Both the position numbers and the translations under genes were made by a program. A stretch of 64,000 nucleotides of DNA from Thalassotalea nanhaiensis (GTDB lineage Bacteria > Pseudomonadota > Gammaproteobacteria > Enterobacterales > Alteromonadaceae): positions 806,001-870,000 of the forward strand of contig NZ_CP134146.1 of NCBI RefSeq assembly GCF_031583575.1. Reading direction: 5' to 3'. Positions 8,700 through 18,062 of the stretch are shown here, piece by piece. Under the pieces are notes generated by a model. The model was given only the letters and a program-made list of their open reading frames with translations. It made no database searches and had not been told where the DNA came from. Position 1 is the first letter of the stretch, and each line of letters begins with the position of its first letter.

Positions 8700-10064
8700 A
8701 TGAGCAAACACGTACATATCTTAGGAATTTGCGGCACATTTATGGGTGGCATAGCTGCTATTGCCAAACAACTTGGCTTTCGAGTATCAGGTTGCGATGT
8801 AAATGTTTATCCGCCAATGAGTACTCAGCTACAAGAGCTGGGCATCGAATTGATGCAAGGATATAAAACTGAGCATCTAACAGATGAGCCAGATATGGTT
8901 ATCGTTGGCAACGCCATGTCGCGCGGCAACCCCATGGTTGAATATGTAATGGAACGCAATATTCCTTACACGTCTGGGCCGCAATGGTTATTAGAAAACG
9001 TATTAAAAGACCGTTGGGTTTTAGCTGTTGCGGGTACTCATGGAAAAACTACTACAAGCTCGATGCTTGCTTGGATCCTAGAGTATGCACATTTAACACC
9101 AGGTTATTTAATTGGTGGTGTTCCGCAAAATTTTGACACATCGGCTCGACTTGGTAATTCACCATTTTTTGTGATTGAAGCTGATGAATATGACACCGCT
9201 TTCTTTGATAAGCGCTCCAAGTTTGTTCATTATCGTCCACGTACTTTAGTTATGAATAATTTGGAGTTTGACCATGCTGACATCTTTAATTCAATTGAAG
9301 ATATTCAACGTCAATTCCACCATGTTGTAAGAATGGTGCCTGGGAACGGTTTACTGCTTGCACCTAAAGATGATCAGGCATTAACTGAAACCTTGGCTAT
9401 GGGAAGTTGGACCCCTGTTGAATTTTCGGGTGATGATTCAGGTTGGCGTGCTGAAAAAACGAATACTGACGGGAGTGAGTTTAAGGTTTATTTTAATCAA
9501 CAATTGCAAGGCACTGTACAATGGAACCTAATTGGTGACTTTAATATAGACAATGCATTAATGGCAATAGCCGCCAGTCGTCATGCCGGAGTACCTAGTC
9601 ATGTAGCAATTGATGCCCTTGCAGAATTTGTTAACACCAAGCGCAGGCAAGAGTTGGTTGGAGATGTAAACAGTATCAAAGTATATGATGACTTTGCCCA
9701 TCACCCAACGGCAATAAGTAAGAATTTAGCTGGCTTTAGAGCTAAAGTTGGTGATGAGCGCATACTCGCTGTATTAGAGCCTAGATCAAATACGATGAAA
9801 TCCGGTGTTCATAAAGACACGTTGGCAGCATCTTTAGATAATGCTGATATGGTTTATTTATATCAGGATGAAAATGTTAAATGGTCGGTCAGTGACCTCA
9901 TTAACGATTGTAAAGCGCCAACTCAGTGTAACGATAATATTGACGATTTAGCCGCCTTGGTTGCTAAGGAAGCAAAAGCAGGCGATCATATTGTGGTGAT
10001 GAGTAATGGCGGCTTTGGCGGTTTCCATACTAAACTGATAGAGAAACTAGAAACTAGAAACTAG
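8700..10064 (+). CDS. mpl: UDP-N-acetylmuramate:L-alanyl-gamma-D-glutamyl-meso-diaminopimelate ligase
   Basis: Murein-recycling ligase that joins the recovered tripeptide to UDP-MurNAc using ATP. It is 454 residues long, the normal Mpl size. It has an N-terminal Rossmann segment (HILGICGTFMGG, 6-17), the Mur-ligase P-loop GTHGKTTT (112-119), and the C-terminal FAHHPTAI signature near residue 330. The last codons lie inside a 7-bp tandem repeat, so the extreme C-terminus (LETRN) is set by repeat number. AnmK, another murein-recycling enzyme, is encoded about 15 kb away. The Shine-Dalgarno site is weak; the gene may depend on transcription from the protease gene upstream. Confidence 0.95.
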   Translation: MSKHVHILGICGTFMGGIAAIAKQLGFRVSGCDVNVYPPMSTQLQELGIELMQGYKTEHLTDEPDMVIVGNAMSRGNPMVEYVMERNIPYTSGPQWLLENVLKDRWVLAVAGTHGKTTTSSMLAWILEYAHLTPGYLIGGVPQNFDTSARLGNSPFFVIEADEYDTAFFDKRSKFVHYRPRTLVMNNLEFDHADIFNSIEDIQRQFHHVVRMVPGNGLLLAPKDDQALTETLAMGSWTPVEFSGDDSGWRAEKTNTDGSEFKVYFNQQLQGTVQWNLIGDFNIDNALMAIAASRHAGVPSHVAIDALAEFVNTKRRQELVGDVNSIKVYDDFAHHPTAISKNLAGFRAKVGDERILAVLEPRSNTMKSGVHKDTLAASLDNADMVYLYQDENVKWSVSDLINDCKAPTQCNDNIDDLAALVAKEAKAGDHIVVMSNGGFGGFHTKLIEKLETRN

Positions 10065-10070
10065 AAACTA
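10043..10070 (+). repeat. Four tandem copies of the heptamer GAAACTA
   Basis: Four exact 7-bp units run from 10043 to 10070, followed by a degenerate unit (GAAGCTC). They cover the end of mpl, whose stop TAG is at 10062-10064. The unit length is not a multiple of three, so loss or gain of a unit would change the mpl C-terminal reading frame. Confidence 0.9.
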
Positions 10071-10136
10071 GAAGCTCATTTTTACCATCATCCTCGCGAC
10101 GTTGGGGAACCATCAATCAAAAAACGAGAAATAACA

Positions 10137-10754
10137 TTGGCAGACTTTAACGGAAAAATAACCTTAGCAATTACTGGTGCATCTGGCTCTTTATATGCAT
10201 TGCGTTTATTAGAATGCTTAGTTGCGGCTAATTACCAAGTGTATGTACTTATATCAAGCGCTGCGCGAGTAGTTCTTGATACAGAAGTAAACGTTAAATT
10301 ACCTGCTAATCCAGAAGCAGCGACAAAATTTTTATCCGAAAAATACCAAGCCAAAGCGGAACAAATTACCGTATTTGGCAAAGAACAATGGTTCTCTCCT
10401 GTAGCTTCCGGCTCTGCTGCGCCAAAACAAATGATAGTGTGCCCGTGTTCAACAGGTACTCTGGCAGCAATAAGCCAAGGCATGAGTGATAATTTAATTG
10501 AACGTGCAGCCGATGTGGTTATAAAAGAGCGTGGTCAATTAATTATGGTGCCAAGAGAAACCCCGTTTTCAACCATTCATTTAGCAAACATGCATAGTCT
10601 GTCTCAAATGGGCGTAACGATTATGCCGGCAGCTCCTGGTTTTTATCACAACCCAGAATCAATTAACGATTTAATTGATTTTATGGTGGGCCGAATGCTT
10701 GATCATATTGGCATTGAGCAAACAATTATGCCGCGCTGGGGCTATTCGAATTAA
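10137..10754 (+). CDS. ubiX: Flavin prenyltransferase UbiX
   Basis: Makes prenylated FMN, the cofactor of the UbiD decarboxylase in ubiquinone synthesis. It is 205 residues long. The N-terminal flavin-binding motif [12 protein letters not shown] starts at residue 13. [14 protein letters not shown] (about 102-115) and [14 protein letters not shown] (about 140-153) are typical UbiX/Pad1 signatures. The start appears to be TTG at 10137, with GAG about eight bases upstream; no in-frame ATG fits. It follows mpl by 72 bases on the same strand. Confidence 0.93.
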   Translation: MADFNGKITLAITGASGSLYALRLLECLVAANYQVYVLISSAARVVLDTEVNVKLPANPEAATKFLSEKYQAKAEQITVFGKEQWFSPVASGSAAPKQMIVCPCSTGTLAAISQGMSDNLIERAADVVIKERGQLIMVPRETPFSTIHLANMHSLSQMGVTIMPAAPGFYHNPESINDLIDFMVGRMLDHIGIEQTIMPRWGYSN

Positions 10755-10862
10755 TTGACTTATACTTTTGTTAAATTAATTTTGTTGATTTTTTAACCAA
10801 ACTTTGTTGTATTAGACTAAGCTTTATTTATTAAATAAAATCTAAAATAACAAAGGGATACC

Positions 10863-13127
10863 GTGACCGTTTTTAAGGAATTAAAACGACGTAACGTATT
10901 TAAAGTTGCTACAGCATATCTAATTACTGCCTGGTTAATTATCCAGATAGTGACTGTACTCGAACCACACCTAAAACTACCTGAATGGGTAACCCCGGTT
11001 ATTATTGTTTTTCTCGTTGTTGGCTTCCCAATAGCCTGTTTATTTGCCTGGGCATTTGAGCTCACTCCAGAGGGTATAAAACGCAGTAAAGATGTAATCG
11101 TTGATGATTCAATTAGTACTATTACTGGCCGAAAGCTCGATTTTGGCATAATTGCTGCGATGGCCATCGCGGTTGTATTTTTAACCTATGAAGCTTATTT
11201 TTCTGAAGATATCCAGGCTGATAAAGTAGCAGAAAGCAGTTCTACCCAAACAAACCCGAATACACAACAATCAACAACCGCTCTTTCTGAGCAAGTAACC
11301 TCTATTGCTGTTCTCCCTTTTGTAAACATGAGCAATGACCCTGAGCAAGAATATTTCTCCGATGGCTTATCAGAAGAGTTACTCAATGTTTTAGCACGTA
11401 TTAAACAATTAAAAGTGGCTGCTCGCACATCCTCATTTTTCTTTAAAAACAAAAATATGGATATTAAAGAAATTGCCAGCAAACTTGATGTTGAACACGT
11501 ACTTGAAGGCAGCGTTAGAAAGTCAGGTACAAAACTAAGAGTAACAGCGCAACTTATTCAGGCTGACAGCGGTTATCACTTATGGTCAGAAACATACGAC
11601 TATGAAATTGATGATGTGTTTAAAATTCAAGATGAGATCTCTGCTGAAGTGGTAAAACAGTTAAAAGTAACACTTCTTAATGAGCAGCTTACTGTGTTAA
11701 CTGAGCATGGTACTAAGAATCCTGATGCTCAAGATGCATACCTTCTCGGACGTTATCACATGCAAGCCAGAACGCCAGAATCTCTTGAAAAAGCAGCCAA
11801 TGCATTTAAAAAATCTCTTGCTATAGATTCGAATAATCAATTATCAATATCAGGTCTAGTAGATACCTATGCATTACAAGTATCTTATTCTGAGTTATCT
11901 CTTAAGGATTTTGAAAGTAAAGCTGAGCTATTATTAACCCCTTACTTTGATAACAAAAGTAACAGTGCTGAAATGCTCACCTCTATAGGAGAGTATTATT
12001 ACAGGTTAAATAAAATTGACCAAGCCCAAGTTATGTATAAACAAGCTATAGTAAAAAATACAAATTATGCGCAAGCATATCATTGGCTAGGAGTTAGCCA
12101 AACTTGGGATTTTATTCAAGGTATTGAGGATAAAGATAACCTAGCTTTATCAAATTTCGAAAAAGCGCTTTCGTTAGATCCCTATTCTAGTGTAATACTT
12201 TCTAATTTATACAAATTTGAATTAATGAGTGGCAGAATTTTAGATGCCGAAAATTATTTAAATAGGATGCTGGAAGTTGCCCCCAATTCAGCAAGGAGTA
12301 ATTCCATTGCGGTTTATCACTTTTGGAATACCGGTAGAAATTGGAAAAAGGCCTGGGAAATTGCAAATAGTGATAATGTGGAAAAAGCACCATTTTTTCT
12401 TAGAGAAAGTTTTTATTTCTTTCTAGCGTTAGATCAATATGAAGAAGCTCTCAATATATACCAAAATTTGAAGAATACTTCCTTTAATCCTAGTGAGTTA
12501 GCAAATATGTATTATTCTCTTGGCTGCTATCAAATAAACAGTGGCAAAATAACTAAACAAGGATTCATCGATCAATTAAAAGACTTTATGCAAGGTCAAG
12601 AAAAAGAAGAGGTCCAATGGCTTTTAGCTGAAGCCTATATGTTGGATAAAAAATATGAACATGCAGTTAATGTTATATTAGATGTTTACCCACAGTTACT
12701 AGACGAATCAACAAAGTTAGATTTTTATTTAATTGATGCGACCTATTTATTGTTGGCTTTAAGAAAGCTTGAAGATCCTAGGAGTGAAGGCCTTAAAGTT
12801 AAAATAGCTAAGATAATTAAAAATCTTGATAATAATAATTTAAACGATCTACAAGTTAACTTTATGGTATCTGCCTTAAAGTCAGCTTTTGGCGATAATG
12901 ATGGTGCTGTTGATAGGTTAGAAAGTCTTTATATAGAGCATAATAGTTTTGCAAATATCGAAATATTAAGGCACTTTGCTATTTTCGAAGAGCTTCAACA
13001 TACAGAAAAATTCAATAACATTACACTTATCGCAGAACAAAAACTTGCAAGAAAAGTAGCTGAATTTAAACAACAACTTCTGTTAGCTGACGCGGATGAA
13101 AATCAAGCCATTTACAATACTCAGTAA
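10863..13127 (+). CDS. TolB-like domain/TPR membrane protein
   Basis: A 754-residue protein that starts with GTG behind a good AGGG site. Three TM-like segments lie at about 14-33, 41-63 and 93-111. A TolB-N/FlgO-like domain follows at about 145-275 (IAVLPFVNMSNDPEQEYFSD, VEHVLEGSVRKSG, YHLWSETYDYEIDDVFKIQD), then a long alpha-helical TPR-like region to the C-terminus. This layout is common in proteins annotated as adenylate-cyclase-associated or CadC-like TPR proteins. No N-terminal winged helix or cyclase domain is visible here. The role is unknown, probably envelope-associated protein interaction. It stands alone between ubiX and the amidohydrolase gene. Confidence 0.78.
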   Translation: MTVFKELKRRNVFKVATAYLITAWLIIQIVTVLEPHLKLPEWVTPVIIVFLVVGFPIACLFAWAFELTPEGIKRSKDVIVDDSISTITGRKLDFGIIAAMAIAVVFLTYEAYFSEDIQADKVAESSSTQTNPNTQQSTTALSEQVTSIAVLPFVNMSNDPEQEYFSDGLSEELLNVLARIKQLKVAARTSSFFFKNKNMDIKEIASKLDVEHVLEGSVRKSGTKLRVTAQLIQADSGYHLWSETYDYEIDDVFKIQDEISAEVVKQLKVTLLNEQLTVLTEHGTKNPDAQDAYLLGRYHMQARTPESLEKAANAFKKSLAIDSNNQLSISGLVDTYALQVSYSELSLKDFESKAELLLTPYFDNKSNSAEMLTSIGEYYYRLNKIDQAQVMYKQAIVKNTNYAQAYHWLGVSQTWDFIQGIEDKDNLALSNFEKALSLDPYSSVILSNLYKFELMSGRILDAENYLNRMLEVAPNSARSNSIAVYHFWNTGRNWKKAWEIANSDNVEKAPFFLRESFYFFLALDQYEEALNIYQNLKNTSFNPSELANMYYSLGCYQINSGKITKQGFIDQLKDFMQGQEKEEVQWLLAEAYMLDKKYEHAVNVILDVYPQLLDESTKLDFYLIDATYLLLALRKLEDPRSEGLKVKIAKIIKNLDNNNLNDLQVNFMVSALKSAFGDNDGAVDRLESLYIEHNSFANIEILRHFAIFEELQHTEKFNNITLIAEQKLARKVAEFKQQLLLADADENQAIYNTQ

Positions 13128-13276
13128 CTCACCGCTGAAACCCTGTTACTCATCTTAAAAATGATCAGCGCTTTGTAACCTTTCTTTACACCTTGTCTTC
13201 AATGTGTTCTATTTTGTACAACTAAAAAAACGAGCCAATGTAGGCGAGTTAATTAAGCACGAAATAGGGCAGATAC

Positions 13277-16200
13277 ATGTCATTTTTGAAAATGAAAACA
13301 AAACCTTCAATTATTGCTGCAACACTAAGTGTATTGCTGGCATCTACATCGTCTTTTGCTGCAGAAAAAGCAGAAGCTAGTAACAAAGAAGATAAAAAAG
13401 CTGAGTGGAAAGTAGACGAACCACAAGGTGAGTTTATTACTGCAAAAGTAAACGTTGACCAAGGTACTTGGATGAACGTTGATATTAGCCCTGATGGCAA
13501 AAATATTGTCTTTGATTTACTTGGTGATATTTACATTATGCCGGTAAGCGGTGGTGAAGCTAAAGTGCTTACCTCTGATATCGCTTGGCAAATGCAGCCG
13601 ACGTTCTCTCCTGACGGTAAGCATATTGCCTTTACGTCTGACCAAGGCGGTGGTGACAATATTTGGGTAATGGAAGTTGATGGTTCTAATCAAACTGCCG
13701 TTACTAATGAAACGTTTCGTTTAATAAACTCTCCGGCATGGTCCCCTGACGGTAACTACATTGTTGCTCGTAAACACTTTACCGGTAGCCGTTCGTTAGG
13801 TGCTGGTGAAGTGTGGATGTACCACAAAACCGGTGGTGACGGCATGATGCTAACCAAACGTCCAAACCAACAAAAAGATTTAGGTGAACCTGCATTTTCA
13901 CCGGATGGTCGTTATGTTTACTTTTCACAAGATGCTACCCCGGGTAAAACCTTTCATTATTCAAAGGATAGTGAAAAAGGCATATATAAAATTAAACGAC
14001 TTGATCGCGAAACTGGCGAAATTGAAGTAATTCTTTCTGGTCGCGGTGGCGCCATTCGTCCAACACCATCTCCGGATGGTACAAAAATCGCTTACATCTC
14101 GCGTGTAGACTTTCAAAGTACATTATTTATTTATGATCTAAAAACTGGTGAGAAAAAACCTGTTTACAACAAACTAGATCGTGACATGCAAGAAACTTGG
14201 GCAATTCATGGTGTTTACCCAACTATGGCTTGGACACCAGACAATGAAGAAATTATCTTTTGGGCCGGTGGTAAAATTAACAAGCTAAACCTTGAAGATA
14301 AAGAAACTGAAGTTATTGAATTTAACGTTACGGCAGAAAAGCAGATGCAAAAAGCATTGCGCTTTAGCCAAAACATTGATGTTGATAACTTTGATGTGAA
14401 AATGCTTCGTGATGTTGAAATATCTCCAAACGGTAAAAAAGTATTATTTGAAGCGTTAGGTCACATTTATACCCGTTCTTTGCCTGACGGTAAGCCGAAG
14501 CGTTTAACCAAACAAACGGATCATTTTGAACTTAACCCAAGCTTTTCTCGTGACGGCAAGAAAATTGTATTTTCAACTTGGGATGATAATAAACAAGGTA
14601 ACATCCGCGTAGTATCGGCTAAATCAGGTAAAGGTAAAAACCTATTATCAGAGCCAGGTAAGTATGTAGAAGCTACATTTTCTCCTGACGGTAAAACCGT
14701 GGTTTATTCGAAAGTTAAAGGTGGCTATATTACCAGTCCTAAGTGGGGCTTAAACCCTGGTATTTACCAGGTACCTGCTAAAGGTGGTGAAGCTAAGCTA
14801 ATTACTGAAAATGGTAGTGCGCCACAATTTGCTGATAGAAACGATCGTATTTATGTACAACGTTATGGTGAAATGCCTGAGTTAGCCCGTATCGATTTAG
14901 ACGGTCAAAACGAGAAAACACTTTACACTGGCAAGTACGCAACTGAATTTAAAGTTGCTCCTAATGGTAAATACTTAGCCTTTGCAGAACGATTTAAAGT
15001 ATTTGTTACACCGTTAACCGAACGCGGTGATGTTATTAATATTGGTCCAAAAGCAAAGAATGTTCCTGTTCGTAAACTGTCAGTTCGCGCAGGCGAAAGC
15101 ATAAGTTTTAATTCTAACAGTGATGAAATTTATTGGAGTTTAGGACCTGATTTATATCAAGCAAGCTTAAACGGTATGTTTGATATTGGGTATGAAGCTG
15201 ATGAAGAGTTAGAACCGAAAATTACTTCTTTAGGCTTTAGTAAAAAAGCCGATGCACCGAAAGGCCTAGTTGCCTTAGTGGGTGGCCAAGTTATTACTAT
15301 GGAAGGTGAGCAAGTTATTACCGACGGTGTGGTACTTATTGAAGGCAAGCACATTAAAGCGGTTGGTAAAAAAGGTGAAGTAAACATACCATCTGATGCA
15401 GAGGTTATCGATGTTACTGGTAAGACGGTAATGCCAGGTTTGGTTGATGCTCACGCGCATGGTCCGCAAGGTTCTAGTGAAATCATTCCACAGCAAAACT
15501 GGAAAAACTACGCATCACTTTCATTAGGTGTAACAACCATTCATGATCCGTCTAATGACACGACTGAAATTTTTGCAGCAAGTGAATTGCAAAAAGCCGG
15601 TGATATAGTTGGTCCTCGTATTTTCTCTACTGGTAGTATTTTATACGGTGCATCAGCTGCGGGTTATACCTCACATGTTGATAGCCTAGACGATGCTAAG
15701 TTCCAATTAGAGCGTTTACAAAAGGTTGGTGCTTTCTCAGTAAAATCATACAACCAACCTCGTCGTAACCAACGTCAGCAAATTATTCAAGCTGGTCGTG
15801 AAATGGGCATGATGGTTGTACCTGAAGGTGGTTCATTACTACAACATAATTTATCTATGGTTGCAGATGGACACACGTCTTTAGAGCACTCTATATCTAC
15901 CGCTAAAATCTATGACGATATTCGTCAGTTTTGGCAACAATCTGAAACAGCATATGTACCGACATTAGTTGTATCTTATGGTGGTATTTCAGGTGAGCAT
16001 TACTGGTATGATAAAACAGAAGTGTGGAAACATCCTCGTTTAAGCAAGTATGTTCCGGCAGATGTTTTAGCACCGCGTTCAATGCGCAGAACTACCGCGC
16101 CTCATCATCACTATAATCATTTCAGCGTGGCAAGTATTGCCAAAGAAATGCAAGATATGGGTGTGTTAGTAGGTATTGGTGCACATGGACAACGAGAGGG

Positions 16201-16495
16201 CTTAGCTGCTCATTGGGAAATGTGGATGATGGCACAAGGTGGTATGACACCACTGCAAGCATTACGAACAGCAACCATTGACCCTGCGAAGCACTTAGGT
16301 TTAGATGCAAGCATTGGTTCATTAAAAGCAGGCAAGCTTGCCGATATCATAGTTGTAGATGGTGATGTGGCAAAAGACATTCGTGTTAGTGATAAAGTCA
16401 GCCATGTAATGATCAATGGTCGTATTTATGATGCCGACTCAATGAATGAAATTGGTAACTACGACAACAAACGTGAAGCTTTCTACTTTCAGTAA
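13277..16495 (+). CDS. Secreted TolB-type beta-propeller/amidohydrolase fusion protein
   Basis: A 1072-residue exported protein with a signal peptide ending about SSFAAEKAEA. The N-terminal two-thirds contains repeated PD40/WD40-like motifs (SPDGK, FSPDGKHIAF, WSPDGNYI, FSPDGRYVYF), forming a predicted TolB-like propeller. The C-terminal part (about 665-1072) is an amidohydrolase. It has a GKTVMPGLVDAHAHG entry with HxH at H726/H728, a candidate Lys in FSVKSYN, SLEHS, and the closing GSLKAGKLADIIVVDGD. The usual metal-binding Asp near the end is not obvious; GIGAHGQ (H970) stands where VGTD is typical. The ATG has AGGG seven bases upstream. A cyclic amide/peptide substrate is possible but unproven. 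Confidence 0.85.
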   Translation: MSFLKMKTKPSIIAATLSVLLASTSSFAAEKAEASNKEDKKAEWKVDEPQGEFITAKVNVDQGTWMNVDISPDGKNIVFDLLGDIYIMPVSGGEAKVLTSDIAWQMQPTFSPDGKHIAFTSDQGGGDNIWVMEVDGSNQTAVTNETFRLINSPAWSPDGNYIVARKHFTGSRSLGAGEVWMYHKTGGDGMMLTKRPNQQKDLGEPAFSPDGRYVYFSQDATPGKTFHYSKDSEKGIYKIKRLDRETGEIEVILSGRGGAIRPTPSPDGTKIAYISRVDFQSTLFIYDLKTGEKKPVYNKLDRDMQETWAIHGVYPTMAWTPDNEEIIFWAGGKINKLNLEDKETEVIEFNVTAEKQMQKALRFSQNIDVDNFDVKMLRDVEISPNGKKVLFEALGHIYTRSLPDGKPKRLTKQTDHFELNPSFSRDGKKIVFSTWDDNKQGNIRVVSAKSGKGKNLLSEPGKYVEATFSPDGKTVVYSKVKGGYITSPKWGLNPGIYQVPAKGGEAKLITENGSAPQFADRNDRIYVQRYGEMPELARIDLDGQNEKTLYTGKYATEFKVAPNGKYLAFAERFKVFVTPLTERGDVINIGPKAKNVPVRKLSVRAGESISFNSNSDEIYWSLGPDLYQASLNGMFDIGYEADEELEPKITSLGFSKKADAPKGLVALVGGQVITMEGEQVITDGVVLIEGKHIKAVGKKGEVNIPSDAEVIDVTGKTVMPGLVDAHAHGPQGSSEIIPQQNWKNYASLSLGVTTIHDPSNDTTEIFAASELQKAGDIVGPRIFSTGSILYGASAAGYTSHVDSLDDAKFQLERLQKVGAFSVKSYNQPRRNQRQQIIQAGREMGMMVVPEGGSLLQHNLSMVADGHTSLEHSISTAKIYDDIRQFWQQSETAYVPTLVVSYGGISGEHYWYDKTEVWKHPRLSKYVPADVLAPRSMRRTTAPHHHYNHFSVASIAKEMQDMGVLVGIGAHGQREGLAAHWEMWMMAQGGMTPLQALRTATIDPAKHLGLDASIGSLKAGKLADIIVVDGDVAKDIRVSDKVSHVMINGRIYDADSMNEIGNYDNKREAFYFQ

Positions 16496-16517
16496 ACGCT
16501 AACTTTTGACTTGTATC

Positions 16518-16555
16518 AACGCCGCCTAATTATTTTAGGCGGCGTTTTAATTTTT
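16518..16555 (+). terminator. Strong rho-independent terminator
   Basis: A ten-base stem, AACGCCGCCT (16518-16527) with AGGCGGCGTT (16537-16546), is followed by a T-rich tract. It closes the amidohydrolase gene. Confidence 0.92.
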
Positions 16556-16633
16556 ACTTTTCAAGTCTTTCTTAGCCTGTTAACTTATTTTTAACAAACC
16601 CTTACTGCTTTGTTTAACAATAAGAAAACAGCC

Positions 16634-17752
16634 ATGAAATCATTTAAAATATCTCAATCTGCGCTATTCGTTTTATCCTTATTTGCTTCAACTAGTTTTT
16701 CCTCTCTGGCAAACCCTCACCAACACCATAATATGTCCGATGCAAGCGGTAGCATGACAATGCCTGTTTCAAAAACTCCGATTGCCATTATGGGAAACCA
16801 TTTGCACCATAAAGGTGGCTGGATGGCAACTTATCGTTATATGACGATGGAAATGGAAGGCTTACAAACAGGAACATCCAGCACAAATTCGACTGATGCA
16901 CTGCAAAATTATTCTATGGTGCCAGATGAAATGACGATGAATATGCATATGCTCGGTTTAATGTATGCACCGAGTGATGATGTTACCTTGATGCTTATGG
17001 CAAACTTTGTTGTTCAAGAAATGACCTCATTAATGCCATCAATGCCGGCTCCAATGGAAGGTGGAATGAATAGTATGGGAATGAATTCAGGCATGGAAGA
17101 AATGTCTATGATGACCCATTCAATGGAGATGGAAAGCGACGGTTTGGCAGATATTTCGGTTAGTGCACTAATTAATGGCTTTAATGGTGACAATTATCGT
17201 AGCCACTTTACTTTAGGGATACGTTTACCTACTGGAGATATTGATCAAACTCGCACCAATATGATGGGTGAACAAACTCTTATGGGTTACCCGATGCAAG
17301 TAGGCACTGACACTACAAATATCCTTGCGGGCTATACCTACGTTTATGATTTAGATAAATGGCAATTAGGCACACAAATAAATTATGAAACAGCTATCGA
17401 AGAAAATGATGCTGATTACAAACCTGGTGATAAAACTCAATGGCACAACTGGGTAGGTTATGGGGTAAATGAATCATTTAGTTTATCCATGCGTTTAAGT
17501 TATTTGGATAAGGGAAATTATTCAGGCCATGATCAACGCTTAAACCCTATGATGATGCCAACGGCTGATCCTAAACAACGCGGCGTAAGCCAAATTGATT
17601 GGGCAATAGTGACAGTTTATGGATTTACTGATGGTATGCTTAAAAATCAGCAAATTTCATTGGAATATTCGCAACCGATAGAGCAAGACTTTGAAGGTAC
17701 ACAACTAAAAACTGATTGGCAAGCAACGTTAGGTTGGCAGTTGAGCTTTTAA
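16634..17752 (+). CDS. Met/His-rich outer-membrane transporter-like protein
   Basis: About 372 residues from the ATG at 16634; a TTG 24 bases upstream is a poorer start. It has a signal peptide (about 1-27), then HQHHNMSD and repeated Met clusters (MTMEMEG, MNMHMLG, a run near residues 145-175 dense in Met, MMMPT). The C-terminus ends WQATLGWQLSF, a beta-barrel type ending in Phe. The sequence resembles the PF13557 'MetA-pathway of phenol degradation' barrel group. Members with an HLHHKGGWM..YRYM..EMEG start are common near copper genes in my recollection. The thioether and imidazole content suggests copper or silver contact. No copper gene is adjacent, so this is inference. Confidence 0.7.
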   Translation: MKSFKISQSALFVLSLFASTSFSSLANPHQHHNMSDASGSMTMPVSKTPIAIMGNHLHHKGGWMATYRYMTMEMEGLQTGTSSTNSTDALQNYSMVPDEMTMNMHMLGLMYAPSDDVTLMLMANFVVQEMTSLMPSMPAPMEGGMNSMGMNSGMEEMSMMTHSMEMESDGLADISVSALINGFNGDNYRSHFTLGIRLPTGDIDQTRTNMMGEQTLMGYPMQVGTDTTNILAGYTYVYDLDKWQLGTQINYETAIEENDADYKPGDKTQWHNWVGYGVNESFSLSMRLSYLDKGNYSGHDQRLNPMMMPTADPKQRGVSQIDWAIVTVYGFTDGMLKNQQISLEYSQPIEQDFEGTQLKTDWQATLGWQLSF

Positions 17753-17779
17753 TTTTTTATAAAATTTCTGTATATCGAT

Positions 17780-17815
17780 AAGCCTTAATTGTTGATTATA
17801 TTAAGGCTTTTTTTT
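17780..17815 (+). terminator. Rho-independent terminator
   Basis: Stem AAGCCTTAAT (17780-17789) with ATTAAGGCTT (17800-17809), followed by T8, downstream of the Met/His-rich protein gene. Confidence 0.88.
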
Positions 17816-17947
17816 ACTTCAAAGATAAGGGAGCCTAAATCAGTAAGGATGGCATTAGGTTTGTACTCAAATACCTTTTCATAAATACAAATTAACTCTA
17901 TTTTATAGCTTTTTTAAATCAAATTTCAGTGATACACTGATCGACTA

Positions 17948-17978
17948 ATTCGGAACATATTTAATAAATATTCCGAAT
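17948..17978. promoter_or_regulatory. Interrupted palindrome upstream of ssb
   Basis: ATTCGGAA (17948-17955) pairs with TTCCGAAT (17971-17978). An inner pair TATTTA/TAAATA surrounds a single A, with two unpaired bases on the left arm. It lies 84 bases before ssb inside the 310-base spacer (17753-18062), which otherwise holds only the terminator at 17780. It could be an operator or an mRNA hairpin. I did not find a LexA-type CTGT(N8)ACAG box here. Confidence 0.45.
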
Positions 17979-18062
17979 AATAAAAAACAAAACTGCGTAG
18001 CTCGTACACACTCCTTATCGGCGAGTTATTATTATAAATTAAAAAGTAAAACAGGATTTTTC

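Noticed and set aside
10043-10070. Possible CRISPR-like repeat
   Set aside because: Units are only seven bases and contiguous without spacers; this is a simple tandem repeat.
17816-18062. LexA (SOS) box before ssb
   Set aside because: No CTGT(N8)ACAG match seen; only the unrelated palindrome at 17948.
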